Below, one piece after another: positions 30,594-43,549 of a stretch of 64,000 bases of DNA. A program made the position numbers and the translations under genes. Numbering within the stretch: position 1 is the first letter of the stretch; each line of letters opens with the position of its first letter. The notes below the pieces were generated by a model. That model did no database searches and was not told the DNA's origin. It was given only the letters and a program-made list of their open reading frames with translations. Origin of the DNA: Aureimonas flava (GTDB lineage: Bacteria > Pseudomonadota > Alphaproteobacteria > Rhizobiales > Rhizobiaceae); the NCBI RefSeq assembly GCF_003583935.1, contig NZ_QYRN01000006.1, positions 62,001-126,000 on the forward strand. Direction: 5' to 3'.

Positions 30594-31796
30594 TCAGGGC
30601 TCGCAGGCGCAGGCGTCGGCATGCGCCGCGGCGATCGCCGCGAAGGTCGCCTCCAGCGCCGCCGGCAGCGGGTGGGGCGGCTCGCGCTCGGCGGCCAGGA
30701 GATAGTCCAGGGCCTCGAGATCGGACAGCGCGCGCACGAGGTCGGCGCGGCGGTTCGCGTCCGCCGCCGGGGGCGCCGCCGGGCCGAGAAGGCGCGGGCG
30801 CAGCTCCGCCAGAAGACCCAGTGCCGGCCGGGGATCGGGGCGGACCGGGCCGACCAGCGGGATGGCTCCCGTGCGCATCGGATCGGTCTGAGCCGGAGCG
30901 TCCAGCGCGCCGGCCGCCTCCGCGCGGTTCGCCAGATCGCGGATCGTGCGCGCGACGTCCTGCTCGCTGGCCAGGGCCGCCGACGCCTTGAGGGGCGGCA
31001 GGTCGGGGTCGGAGCTGCCTTCCGACACGCGCACGTCCTGCCGGTTGGCGACCCGCATCACCGGACCGTAGACCTCGCCGTCGCCAAGCCCCACGCTGGA
31101 GCGCAGATGCGAGGCGACCAGAGCCTCGCCGGGCCGGTCGGCGGGGGCGAAGCGCGGCAGCGGCGCGGGGCGGAGCGCGGCGCGCGCGGCCACAAGGCTG
31201 GCGCGCGCGGCCTCGCGCTGCGCCGCGACCTGGGCCGTCAGCCGGGCGGGCGAGGGCTCGATCCGGGCGGCCTGGGCGCGCAGCGTCTCCAGATAGTCCG
31301 CGATCCCGCTGCACAGGAAGGGGGTTTCCTTCTGGGACAGGAAGTCGCCGAGATCCTCGCGGATGCGCGCGGCGATCCAGCGCGCATTGGCGTCGAGCGG
31401 CCCGGCGCTGCGGCCGCGCGCCTTGGCAAGCTCCCCCGCCGCGCGCAGCGCCGCCGCGTTGTCGCCGGCTTGGGCGCGGCCGGCCGGGGGAAACAGGAGG
31501 CCGCCCGGCAGCGCGGCGTCCGCCGCACCCGCTTCGGTGCCGGCCGCCGCCTTCAAGGCGGCGAACTCGCCGTCGCGGATCGCTGCGAACCGGGCGTGGA
31601 AGGCGGTGGCGCATTCGGCCGGCGTCCGGCGCGCGGCGCCCGCGTGGCCGGCGACGGCAACGCTCGGCGTGCGCGTCTCGCCCCCGACCACCAGCACGGA
31701 GGAGGCGGCGGCGGGGCCGGCAAGGCCGGCCAGTGCGACGAGGGCGAGGGGCAGGGCGCGTGCGGCGCTGGAGCGGCGAAGGGGTGTTGGGGCCAT
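30594..31796 (-). CDS. Exported protein of unknown function
   Basis: 400 residues with a Sec signal (about 1-32: basic MAPTPLRRSSAARAL, hydrophobic LALVALAGLAG, then AAA). The mature part is Ala/Arg-rich and predicted mostly helical, with single Cys in ECATAF and FLCSGIADYL and a C-terminal CACEP. No catalytic or binding motif was recognised. It lies downstream of the AsmA-like gene on the same strand with 41 bp between them, so both may share a transcript. A periplasmic location is inferred from the signal. Confidence 0.6.
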   Translation of the reverse strand: MAPTPLRRSSAARALPLALVALAGLAGPAAASSVLVVGGETRTPSVAVAGHAGAARRTPAECATAFHARFAAIRDGEFAALKAAAGTEAGAADAALPGGLLFPPAGRAQAGDNAAALRAAGELAKARGRSAGPLDANARWIAARIREDLGDFLSQKETPFLCSGIADYLETLRAQAARIEPSPARLTAQVAAQREAARASLVAARAALRPAPLPRFAPADRPGEALVASHLRSSVGLGDGEVYGPVMRVANRQDVRVSEGSSDPDLPPLKASAALASEQDVARTIRDLANRAEAAGALDAPAQTDPMRTGAIPLVGPVRPDPRPALGLLAELRPRLLGPAAPPAADANRRADLVRALSDLEALDYLLAAEREPPHPLPAALEATFAAIAAAHADACACEP

Positions 31797-31837
31797 GGGC
31801 GTCCGGTTCCCGGCAAGGAGGCACCCCGCCCGCCGGA

Positions 31838-33793
31838 TCAGATCGGCGCCTCCGGCGCATCGACGGTCATGACCGGGCGGGGCCATTCTCCCCGTATCGT
31901 AAACGGAATGGGTTGAGAGGAGGTGAACGCCGAACCCGAGCCCGACGCCTCGACTATCCTGGATTGCGACGTCCCCGAAAGGATCAGGCGACGCGTGTGG
32001 GCGTCGATGACGCCCCGCGCTTCGCTGGTCCCCTCGTTCGTGGTCATGGCGAGGGCGTCGAGACGCACGCGCGTGCCCGAGCCTTGCATGGAGGCGGTGA
32101 GAGTGCGGAAACTCTGCGCCGGCGCGGCCTTGGTGGCCTCGATCTCGTGCCGGCCCGCGGTGCGCATCAGCTCGGCCGGGAAGCCGCGCAACCGGCCGTC
32201 GGCGACACGCAGCGACAGCGTCGAGCGCCCGCCGGCCAGGAGTTCGCCCCAGCTGGAGGCGGGGCCGGCGAGCGTCACGTCCAGATCGGCGGAACCCATG
32301 GAGACGGGGAGCGGAACGCCCGACAGGGCGTCGAGCTCCGCCATGTTGACGGCCGACAGGCGCAGGCTGGCGTCGAGGGCCGGATGCCCGTCCACGGCGG
32401 CGAAGCGCAGCCGAAGGCCGCCTCGGCCGCCGAGCGCGGCCATGTCGCCGATGTCGAGCGTGGCGGACCCGCCGGCGACCTTGATCGCGGCCGCGAGCTC
32501 GGCCGCGGCCACGGGTCCGATCTGGGCGCGCTCGGCCGACAGGCGAAGGTCGATGTCGAGGTCGCGGCCGAGCTCGAAGCGCACGGGCCGCTGGAGGTCC
32601 AGGACATTGCGGGGAACGGGCGCGACGGCCTGGAAGGCACGTCCGAGATCGAGATGGGCGAAGGCGAGCGTCCCCGACAGGGAGCGTCGCCCCTTGGCGC
32701 CGGACAGGTCTGCCTCCATGGCGCCACGTGCGGTGTTGCCGCCGAGATCGAGCTGCACGGCGCCGAGGTTCAGCCGCTCGCCCGACAGCTCGATCCGCGT
32801 TTCCAGCGCCAGGGCGCCGAGATCGGGAACCGATGGTTCGCCCAGCCAGCGCGCCGCGCGCGACAGCGACGGCGTCGACAGCTTCAGGACGCCCGACAGG
32901 CGCAGGGGATCGGCGCCCGTGCCCTCGCCGGAAAAGCCGATCTCGCCGGACGGGCCCGACATGACGACGCGCAGCGGGCTCGCCTCGCCGCGGAAGAACG
33001 GCACCGGCCGGTCGATCTGCCCCTGCACCTTCGCGGGCTGGCCGTTCCAAACGAAGCTACCCGACAGGCTGGCGGGGGACCCGGCGCCCGCCCAGCGGAA
33101 ATCGAGATCGGCGCTGGACACCGCGCCCGCCATGCCGGGCAGGCGAACCAGGCCGTCGCGCAGCCGCAGCTCGCCGAGGCCCTCGAACCGTGCGAGCAAG
33201 GCGCGCAGCGTCGCTCGCCCGTCTTCGGACGGACCCGAGGGAGGCGGTGCCGGCGCCGTCGCCGGGGCCGGGCCGGCGGCGGGGCTGGCGGAGGCGACGG
33301 GCGGCTCGGCGGGGCCGAGCTCCGGCCGCACCAGGGTGACGCGCCGGATCTCGGCCTTGCCGGTCAGGGCGTCCAGAAGGTTGAAGTCGGCCTCCAGACG
33401 GTCGATGTCGAGCTGCATGGCCGCGCCGTCCGACACGGTCAGCGCGCGCACGTCTGACAGGATTACGCTGGGGCGCGGCAGCAGCGCGAACTCGGCCGAG
33501 CCGACGACGCTCACCGGCGCGCCGACGAGCCGGCCGAGCCGCGCCTCGATCTCGGCCTGGGCCGCGGGCAGGGTCAGCGGAAACGTGGAGAAAGCGGCGG
33601 CCAGTCCGCCCGCCCCGACCAGCGCCACGGCTCCTGCGATCGCGAGCGGCCGCTTCCGGGCACGGCGCGGGACCCCGTGCGTCGGGGCACCGGGGGACGG
33701 ATCGCGCGCTGAGGTCAAGAACGGCCTTTCGGGTGGCGGAATCAGGGGTCGACGGTTCCGGAGGGACCCGCGCGCATCCTGCTTGTTTCGCAC
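31838..33793 (-). CDS. AsmA family protein
   Basis: About 651 residues from the GTG at 33793, or about 626 from a TTG at 33718 that gives a more normal short cytosolic tail. One membrane anchor (about 48-70) is followed by a periplasmic AsmA domain with the typical LPRPSVILSDVRALTVSDG segment (about 105) and a C-terminal AsmA_2-like region (GRLRGFPAELM, then LDALAMTTNEGTSEARG). AsmA-like proteins are thought to bridge inner and outer membranes and move phospholipids. A Pro/Ala linker occurs at about 165-190. Confidence 0.85.
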   Translation of the reverse strand: MRNKQDARGSLRNRRPLIPPPERPFLTSARDPSPGAPTHGVPRRARKRPLAIAGAVALVGAGGLAAAFSTFPLTLPAAQAEIEARLGRLVGAPVSVVGSAEFALLPRPSVILSDVRALTVSDGAAMQLDIDRLEADFNLLDALTGKAEIRRVTLVRPELGPAEPPVASASPAAGPAPATAPAPPPSGPSEDGRATLRALLARFEGLGELRLRDGLVRLPGMAGAVSSADLDFRWAGAGSPASLSGSFVWNGQPAKVQGQIDRPVPFFRGEASPLRVVMSGPSGEIGFSGEGTGADPLRLSGVLKLSTPSLSRAARWLGEPSVPDLGALALETRIELSGERLNLGAVQLDLGGNTARGAMEADLSGAKGRRSLSGTLAFAHLDLGRAFQAVAPVPRNVLDLQRPVRFELGRDLDIDLRLSAERAQIGPVAAAELAAAIKVAGGSATLDIGDMAALGGRGGLRLRFAAVDGHPALDASLRLSAVNMAELDALSGVPLPVSMGSADLDVTLAGPASSWGELLAGGRSTLSLRVADGRLRGFPAELMRTAGRHEIEATKAAPAQSFRTLTASMQGSGTRVRLDALAMTTNEGTSEARGVIDAHTRRLILSGTSQSRIVEASGSGSAFTSSQPIPFTIRGEWPRPVMTVDAPEAPI

Positions 33794-33844
33794 CGAATTG
33801 TGCCGGAGCCAAGGCGTGCCCGACGCCGGGTCGCACGAGGCCCG

Positions 33845-35533
33845 TCAGGGCGCGCGCCCAACGTCCTCGCCCGCCAGGCTGCGTGTCAGCACGATCACCG
33901 GCAGGATGCCGGTCGCCACGATCAGGAGCGCGGCGACGGCACCGTCCTCGAAGGCGGCGCGCGAAGCCTGCGCGTAGACGAAGGTCGCCAGCGTATCGAA
34001 GTCGAAGGGGCGGAGCAGGATCGTCGCCGAGAGTTCCTTGGCCGCCTCCACGAAGACGAGCAGCCCGGCGGTCAGCAAGGCCGGGCGCATCAGCGGCAGC
34101 AGCACCCGCCGCAGCGTGCCGCCCGGCCCGCGCCCCAGCGCGCGCGAGGCCATGTCGAGATGGGGCGAGAGCTTGGCGAAGCCGTTGTCGAGCGAGCCGT
34201 GGCCCATGGCCATGAAGCGCGCCGTGCAGGCGAAGACGATGGCAAAGCCCGAGCCCGACAGGAGGAGCCCGGTGGACAGTCCGAACCAGTCCCGCATCCG
34301 CGCGTCCAGCGCGTTGTCGAAGGCTGCGAAGGGAACCAGGATGCCCATGGCGAGGATCGTCCCCGGAACGGCGTAGCCGAACGCGGCGAGCCGCGACAGG
34401 ACGCGCAAGGGCCGCGCGTTGGTGAGGCGGATGCCGTAGGCGACCAGGAAGCCGATCGCGACCGTCAGGACCGCCGTCGAGGCGGCGACCGCCACCGTGT
34501 TCTCCAGGGCCCGCCAGAGCCGCGGATCGGCGAAGTCGCCGGGTCGCCGCCACGCATGGCCTACGAGCACGACGAAGGGGACGCCGAAGCCTGCGGCGAT
34601 CGGAAGGAGACAGGCGAGGGCGGCGCCCCAACCCCGCAGGCCCTGCAGCGGCTCGGCTCCGGCGCGCACCGCGTCGCCCCGCGCGGCCGAGAACCGCTGG
34701 TGCCGGCGGGCGAAGCGTTCGGCCCAGAGCAGCGCCAGGATCACGCCGAGCATCAGGAGCGCGATCTGCGTCGCGCCCGCGAGGTCGCCCCGGTTGAGCC
34801 AGGTCGAGTACACGGCGAAGGTCAGCGTCTGCACGCCCAAGAATTCCACGGCCCCGATGTCGTTGACGGTCTCCATCAGCACCAGCGCGACGCCGACCGC
34901 CACCGCCGGCCGGGCCATCGGAAGCAGCACGGTGAACAGGACGCGCCACGGCCCGGCCCCCAGCGTGCGCGCCACGTCCGCCGCCTTGCGCCCCTGCATC
35001 AGGAGCACGAGGCGCACGGTCAGGAAGACGTAGGGGTAGAGGACGCTGGACAGGACCAGCACCGCCCCGCCGGGGGAGCGGATGTCGGGGAACCAGTAGT
35101 CGGTGCGCCCGGTCCATCCGAACGCCGCGCGCAGGCCCGACTGGACCGGGCCGACATAGTGCAGCAGCTCGTTGAAGCAGTAGGCGGCGATATAGGTCGG
35201 CACCGCCAGCGGCAGCACCAGCGCCCAGGCGAAGACGCCCCGGCCGGGAAAGCGGAAGCTCGTCACCAGCCAGGCGGTGAACGTGCCCACCAGCGCCGTG
35301 ACGAGGCCGACGCCCGCCATCAGCGCCAGCGTCGTGACCGTGGCGCGCGGGAGCACGGTGCGGGCGAGATGGCTCCAGTTGTCGGCCGTGCCGGTGAGCG
35401 CGATGGCGACGAGCGACAGGACCGGCAGGGCCACGAGCAGGGCCAGCGCGCCCGCCGCGGCCAGAAACAGACGTTCCGACCCGGCGCTCCGGCGCAGCGC
35501 CGGCGTCTGGGTCTCCAGCCGCAGTTCGCTCAC
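33845..35533 (-). CDS. fbpB: Ferric iron ABC transporter permease (FbpB-like)
   Basis: 562 residues with about 12 membrane segments, a fused double-permease as in FbpB/SfuB. Two EAA-type loops are visible: DVARTLGAGPWRVLFTVLLP (about 187) and ASRALGRGPGGTLRRVLLP (about 472). GTG start at 35531-35533. It follows fbpA by 76 bp, a gap that contains a very strong hairpin. No ATPase gene (fbpC) is present in the window, so the energising subunit must be encoded elsewhere. Confidence 0.88.
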   Translation of the reverse strand: MSELRLETQTPALRRSAGSERLFLAAAGALALLVALPVLSLVAIALTGTADNWSHLARTVLPRATVTTLALMAGVGLVTALVGTFTAWLVTSFRFPGRGVFAWALVLPLAVPTYIAAYCFNELLHYVGPVQSGLRAAFGWTGRTDYWFPDIRSPGGAVLVLSSVLYPYVFLTVRLVLLMQGRKAADVARTLGAGPWRVLFTVLLPMARPAVAVGVALVLMETVNDIGAVEFLGVQTLTFAVYSTWLNRGDLAGATQIALLMLGVILALLWAERFARRHQRFSAARGDAVRAGAEPLQGLRGWGAALACLLPIAAGFGVPFVVLVGHAWRRPGDFADPRLWRALENTVAVAASTAVLTVAIGFLVAYGIRLTNARPLRVLSRLAAFGYAVPGTILAMGILVPFAAFDNALDARMRDWFGLSTGLLLSGSGFAIVFACTARFMAMGHGSLDNGFAKLSPHLDMASRALGRGPGGTLRRVLLPLMRPALLTAGLLVFVEAAKELSATILLRPFDFDTLATFVYAQASRAAFEDGAVAALLIVATGILPVIVLTRSLAGEDVGRAP

Positions 35534-35552
35534 CGCCGCGCCTGCGGTCGGC

Positions 35553-35592
35553 GCCGGGGCACGGGCGACAGGTCGCCCGCCCGTGCCCCGGC
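35553..35592 (-). other. Intercistronic hairpin between fbpA and fbpB
   Basis: A perfect 15-bp GC stem (arms 35553-35567 and 35578-35592) with a 10-nt loop sits in the 76-bp gap between fbpA and fbpB. On the transcribed strand it is not followed by a T-run. It probably protects the fbpA mRNA or partly terminates transcription to favour the binding protein over the permease. Confidence 0.65.
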
Positions 35593-35609
35593 CGGATGCG
35601 AACCCGCGG

Positions 35610-36656
35610 TCAGGACTTCGGGCCGCCGTCGAAGCCGACCTCGTCGATCAGTTCCGAGGCTCGGGCGCGATGGGATGCGATGTCGCTCAGCGGCAGCGCG
35701 TCGGCCTTCAGCTCGCCGAAGCTCGCGACCGTCTCCGACAGCGCGACGCCCGGCTTCAGCGGGTACTCGTAGTTAACCTCGGCATAGATGCGCTGGGCCT
35801 CGTCCGTGGCGAGGAATTCCATGAAGCGGACCGCGTTGTCGCGGTTGGGCGCGTGCCGTGCCAGGCCCATGCCGGAGATGTTGACGTGGGTGCCGCCTGT
35901 CTCGAAGGTCGGCAGGATCACCTTGATCGCCTCCGCCCACTCCTTCTGCTCGGGCTCCTTCTCGTTGTTGCGCATCAGTCCGACGTAATAGGTGTTGCCG
36001 ACGGCGATGTCGCACTGGCCGGCGGCGACGTTGCGCGCCTGGTCGCGGTCGCCGCCCTCCGGGGCGCTGGCCAGGTTGTCGCGCAGGCCCGTGAGCCAGG
36101 TGCGGGTCTCCTCCTCGCCGTGATGGGCGAGATAGGCGGCGACCAGAGCGACGTTGTACTGGTGCTGGCCGGAGCGGATGCAGATCCGACCCTTCCACTT
36201 CGGGTCGGCGAGGCTCTCGTAGGTGATGGCCTCGTCGGCGACGCGCTCCTTGGACGCGTAGAGGACGCGCGCGCGGGCGGTGACGCCCGACCATTCCCGG
36301 CCTGCGTCGCGATAGGCGGCCGGGATGTCCGCTTCGATCGCCGCGTCCTCCAGCGGCTGGAGCACGTCGGCCTGCTTGGCGGCGTCGAGGCGCCCGATGT
36401 CGACGGTGAGCACGACGTCGGCCGGCGAGTTCGCCCCTTCCGCCTTGATGCGCTCCTCCAGGCCCCGTTCGATGAAGATCGTCGCCGTGGACAGGCCGGT
36501 CTCGCGCGTGAAGGCGTCGAGAAGCGGCTGGATCAGCGCGGGCTGGCGCGAGGAGTAGATGTTGACGTCCGCCGCCCGGGCGAGGGAGGGCGCCCCGAGC
36601 GCGAGGGCGCAGGCACCCAGTCCGAAGGCGGCACGGCTCGAAAGAAGCATGGTCAT
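35610..36656 (-). CDS. fbpA: Ferric iron ABC transporter binding protein
   Basis: 348 residues with a Sec signal (about 1-28, ending SLARAA) and the mature start DVNIYSSRQPALIQPLLDAF, typical of FbpA/FutA. Likely iron-ligand regions are the SSRQ N-lobe and the paired tyrosines in VGNTYYVGLM (about 218-227). It binds Fe3+ in the periplasm. An Irr-like box lies about 175 nt upstream, consistent with iron control. Confidence 0.92.
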   Translation of the reverse strand: MTMLLSSRAAFGLGACALALGAPSLARAADVNIYSSRQPALIQPLLDAFTRETGLSTATIFIERGLEERIKAEGANSPADVVLTVDIGRLDAAKQADVLQPLEDAAIEADIPAAYRDAGREWSGVTARARVLYASKERVADEAITYESLADPKWKGRICIRSGQHQYNVALVAAYLAHHGEEETRTWLTGLRDNLASAPEGGDRDQARNVAAGQCDIAVGNTYYVGLMRNNEKEPEQKEWAEAIKVILPTFETGGTHVNISGMGLARHAPNRDNAVRFMEFLATDEAQRIYAEVNYEYPLKPGVALSETVASFGELKADALPLSDIASHRARASELIDEVGFDGGPKS

Positions 36657-36828
36657 CGTCGGATCCTCGGGGCGGCGTCCGCCTCGGGCGGCGGTCGCGG
36701 GAAGGGCGGCGAAGCCGACGCTCCGCCGGGCGGGACTGCGAAACCTGCGGTCCGCAGTCCGGTTTTGATGCCCGACGCGATTTCACGAATCAAGACGATC
36801 CGGCAGTAACGTTTCGTTCAACTTCTTG

Positions 36829-36845
36829 TTTGGAACGGTTCTACA
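36829..36845. promoter_or_regulatory. Irr/ICE-like iron box upstream of fbpA
   Basis: TTTGGAACGGTTCTACA fits the rhizobial Irr-box pattern TTTRGAAYNRTTCYAAA at all but one or two 3' positions. It lies in an AT-rich island between fbpA and the pdhS-like gene, 173 nt upstream of fbpA. Known Irr targets include iron-uptake genes. The consensus is from memory of published rhizobial regulons. Confidence 0.5.
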
Positions 36846-36888
36846 AGTAACGGATAATAATAACCAATGCGAACGATCGGCCGACCCG

Positions 36889-39933
<3,045 letters not shown>

Positions 39934-39982
39934 GATGTCGAGGGCGGACGGAATGGGCTCGGCTCCCAGGAACGTCGATCGG

Positions 39983-39997
39983 TTACCGATCCGTTAA
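39983..39997. promoter_or_regulatory. CtrA-like site upstream of pdhS
   Basis: TTAC-N7-TTAA matches the CtrA consensus TTAA-N7-TTAA at seven of eight positions, 50-64 nt upstream of the pdhS-like start. The genome is GC-rich, so such a match is uncommon but could be chance. Confidence 0.35.
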
Positions 39998-40175
39998 TAA
40001 GGCCCCCGCGAGATCAAATCCAGAACCTCGACCGGGTTCGGCGGTTCAAAGCCGGGGCAAGGTTAACACGGCCGGCCGATTGCGCGCCGGGGCCTGTTCC
40101 CTCGCCGATCCTCGCCCCTAGTTTGTGTTGCGCGGGCTATGGATCCGCCATCGTCCGGCCGAGGAGAACGCCGAC

Positions 40176-40664
40176 ATGTCCGATACCGAGAACTTCAACT
40201 CCGGGGATCCGGCGCGCGACGCCTTCGACAGCGCTCAGCGCGCGCAGGCCGCCATGGGGCTCGACCCGTCCAAGATGGGCGAGGCCTTCCGGACCATGAC
40301 CCAGAAGTCGATCGAGCAGTCCAAGGAAGCCTATGCGCGCATGAAGTCTGCCGCCGACCAGGCGACGCAGACGCTGGAGGCGACGGTGGAGAACGCCCAT
40401 TCGGGCTCGCTCAACCTCACCAAGCGCGCCATCGAGGGCATGCGGGCCCAGGCGGAGATGAACTTCGCTCACATGGAGAAGCTCGCCTCGGCCAAATCCA
40501 TGGCCGAGTTCATGGAGCTCCAGACCAGCTATCTGCGCCGTCAGGTCGAGCTCGTGGCCGACCAGGCGAAGGAGATGCAGACGCTGTCGCAGAGCGTGGC
40601 GCAGGACGTGATCCGTCCGGCGCGCGACGCGGCGCAGAAGGCGACCGGGCAGGATCGTTTCTGA
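40176..40664 (+). CDS. Phasin family protein
   Basis: 162 residues, nearly all helical, with a SKEAYARMKSAADQATQTLE amphipathic segment (about 50-69), MNFAHMEKLASAKSMAEFME (about 101-120) and QTSYLRRQVELVADQAKEM. These are typical of Phasin_2 proteins that coat polyhydroxyalkanoate granules. ATG at 40176 follows GAGGAGAAC. No PHA synthase gene is in the window. It stands alone, divergent from pdhS. Confidence 0.9.
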   Translation: MSDTENFNSGDPARDAFDSAQRAQAAMGLDPSKMGEAFRTMTQKSIEQSKEAYARMKSAADQATQTLEATVENAHSGSLNLTKRAIEGMRAQAEMNFAHMEKLASAKSMAEFMELQTSYLRRQVELVADQAKEMQTLSQSVAQDVIRPARDAAQKATGQDRF

Positions 40665-40742
40665 GCGAGGGGCGCGCGGGCCGATCATGCGGCCGGGGCT
40701 TGCCTTTGCCCGCAAAGTTTTCTATTGCGGGCCCATCGGCAT

Positions 40743-40819
<77 letters not shown>

Positions 40820-40843
40820 CCGATTTCCCCCTTGCCTATGATG

Positions 40844-40861
40844 CCTTGCCCGATGGCAAGG
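40844..40861 (+). terminator. Possible terminator hairpin after tRNA-His
   Basis: A 7-bp perfect stem CCTTGCC / GGCAAGG with a CGAT tetraloop starts 25 nt after the tRNA. No T-run follows, so it may be only a processing or Rho-assisted stop. Confidence 0.35.
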
Positions 40862-40958
40862 TCGGCCGATGGTGCCTTTGCGGCACGGCCGCGTCTTTCC
40901 CTGCATGCCTTTGGTTCGAGCCGATCTCGTTTGGTCCCGGGACTGTGGTGTCCGCGTG

Positions 40959-41747
40959 TCAGTTGGTGCCCGCCGGAAGCCCGCTTCGTCCGGCGAGACC
41001 GGGATAGGGCGTTTCGCCAGGCCTTATGGGGGGCGCGAAGCCGGGGACGTCCGGCGTGTTCCAGAGGGGTGACGCCACGGGGGCTGCGAGGTCGATCTCC
41101 GGCCGGGGCGCGGGTGCCAGCCGAAGCGCCGCCAGGAGGAGGCCGATCGTCAGCACCCAGCTGCCCGCAATGCGCGCGCCGATCGGGGCCGCACGACCGG
41201 GCACCAGACGGCCGAGACCGGTTGCCGCGAGCGGGATCGCGAGCATGGCCAGGGCAGCCCCGCCGGAAAACGCCCGGCCGCCGGTCGTCGGATCGTTGAC
41301 CGCGGCGGCAAGCGACAGGGCGAGCGTGACGGCGAACGAAGCGGGCGCAAGCAGGCCGATCCGCCAGCGCCGCGGCGCCAGGAGCGCCAGACCGGCGAGG
41401 ACGCAGGCGGCGGGGCCGAGACTCGAGCGAAGCGCGAAGACGGCCGGGCTGGTCAGCCAGGGCCACAGGATCGAGGCGGGCGCGGCCAGGCCGAGCGAGG
41501 TTCCCGCCGCAAGGGCGACCCAGGCGGCGCAGGCCGCCCGGGCGTCCGGGCGCGGCGACGCGCCGAGACCGAGGCCGAGCGCGGCGAGCGCCAGCCAGCG
41601 GTCGGGGCCTTGCGCCAAGAACAGCGCCCCCGCGCGGGCCGCCTCGCCTTGCCAGTCCGCCGGAAGCGCCGCGATCCACAGCAAGGCCGCGCACGCGGCG
41701 GCGATGGCGCCCGAGCCTGCGGTGTCGAGGGCGGGGAGGCGGCGCAT
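40959..41747 (-). CDS. Hypothetical membrane protein, about 7 TM
   Basis: 262 residues with about seven hydrophobic segments (roughly 12-30, 38-60, 70-92, 96-118, 126-148, 164-184, 190-212), ending in a Pro-rich soluble tail. It begins 12 bp after the HupE/UreJ-like stop on the same strand, so the two form an operon. No family was recognised. The hydrophobic pattern in this frame, absent in the other five, supports it as coding. A role in metal or gas transport is only suggested by the neighbour. Confidence 0.6.
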   Translation of the reverse strand: MRRLPALDTAGSGAIAAACAALLWIAALPADWQGEAARAGALFLAQGPDRWLALAALGLGLGASPRPDARAACAAWVALAAGTSLGLAAPASILWPWLTSPAVFALRSSLGPAACVLAGLALLAPRRWRIGLLAPASFAVTLALSLAAAVNDPTTGGRAFSGGAALAMLAIPLAATGLGRLVPGRAAPIGARIAGSWVLTIGLLLAALRLAPAPRPEIDLAAPVASPLWNTPDVPGFAPPIRPGETPYPGLAGRSGLPAGTN

Positions 41748-41759
41748 CCGGCGTTCGCC

Positions 41760-42389
41760 TCAGGCGGCCAGGAACCAGACGCCGGAAAGGGCGATGGCCG
41801 CGCCGATCAGGCGCGCCGGAACCCCGCCGAAGGGCCTGGTGGCGACGAGGCCGATCGCGATGCCGAGCAGGTGGATGGCCCCGGTGGCGATCACGAAGCC
41901 GGCGGCGTAGTTGGCGGGATCGGCGGCGCGCGGCAGTTCGGCGCCGTGCGCGTAGCCGTGGAACAGGGCGAACACGGCGACCATCAGCAGCGCCACCGCT
42001 TCGGGCGGTCGCCACGCGGCGGCGATGGCGGTGCCGAGCGCCACGATCGAGACGGCGATCCCCAGTTCGATGCTGGGCATGGGCAGTCCCATCATGCCGG
42101 CGATGCCGCCGAGGGTCATGATGAGCGGAAAGGTCACCGGCAGCGTCCAGACGGCCCGGCCGCCCATCTGCGCGCCCCAGATGCCGACGGCGAGCATGGC
42201 CAGGAAATGGTCCGGCCCGGTGAGCGGATGGGCGATGCCGCTGGAGAAGCCGCCCGCCTGGCCGACGATATGGGCCGCCGCCGGATGGACCGAAGCCAGC
42301 AGCACGCCCACGACCAGGAGCGCCGCGTCCGGCGCTCCCGGACCGCGAAGCGAGGTCGGCAAGGGATGCCGGCGGGCGGGTGCGCGCAA
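41760..42389 (-). CDS. HupE/UreJ family membrane protein
   Basis: 209 residues with a signal-like N-terminus ending HPAAAH, and six hydrophobic segments. The HupE/UreJ signature [19 protein letters not shown] (about 58-76) carries His and Asp that bind Ni2+, and [14 protein letters not shown] (about 143-156) is the second. These permeases are linked to nickel or cobalt uptake for hydrogenase or urease. The TTG at 42387-42389 was chosen because GGAGG stands 5 nt upstream (plus 42395-42399). No urease or hydrogenase genes occur in the window. Confidence 0.88.
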   Translation of the reverse strand: MRAPARRHPLPTSLRGPGAPDAALLVVGVLLASVHPAAAHIVGQAGGFSSGIAHPLTGPDHFLAMLAVGIWGAQMGGRAVWTLPVTFPLIMTLGGIAGMMGLPMPSIELGIAVSIVALGTAIAAAWRPPEAVALLMVAVFALFHGYAHGAELPRAADPANYAAGFVIATGAIHLLGIAIGLVATRPFGGVPARLIGAAIALSGVWFLAA

Positions 42390-42571
42390 GGGAGCCTCCG
42401 AGTAGCTCGTGGCGAGTGGCGGGAGGGAACGCCCGAACCCGCCGCCGCGCAAGTTACATCGGGGCAAGGGAGCGCGCCGGATGCCCGCCCGCCCCGGCAA
42501 GGCCTTGCCCAAACCGCGGGCCGCCCGAATTGTCCGAGCGATCGGTGCCTGACGCGCCGGACGGAGAGCCC

Positions 42572-43545
<974 letters not shown>

Positions 43546-43549
<4 letters not shown>

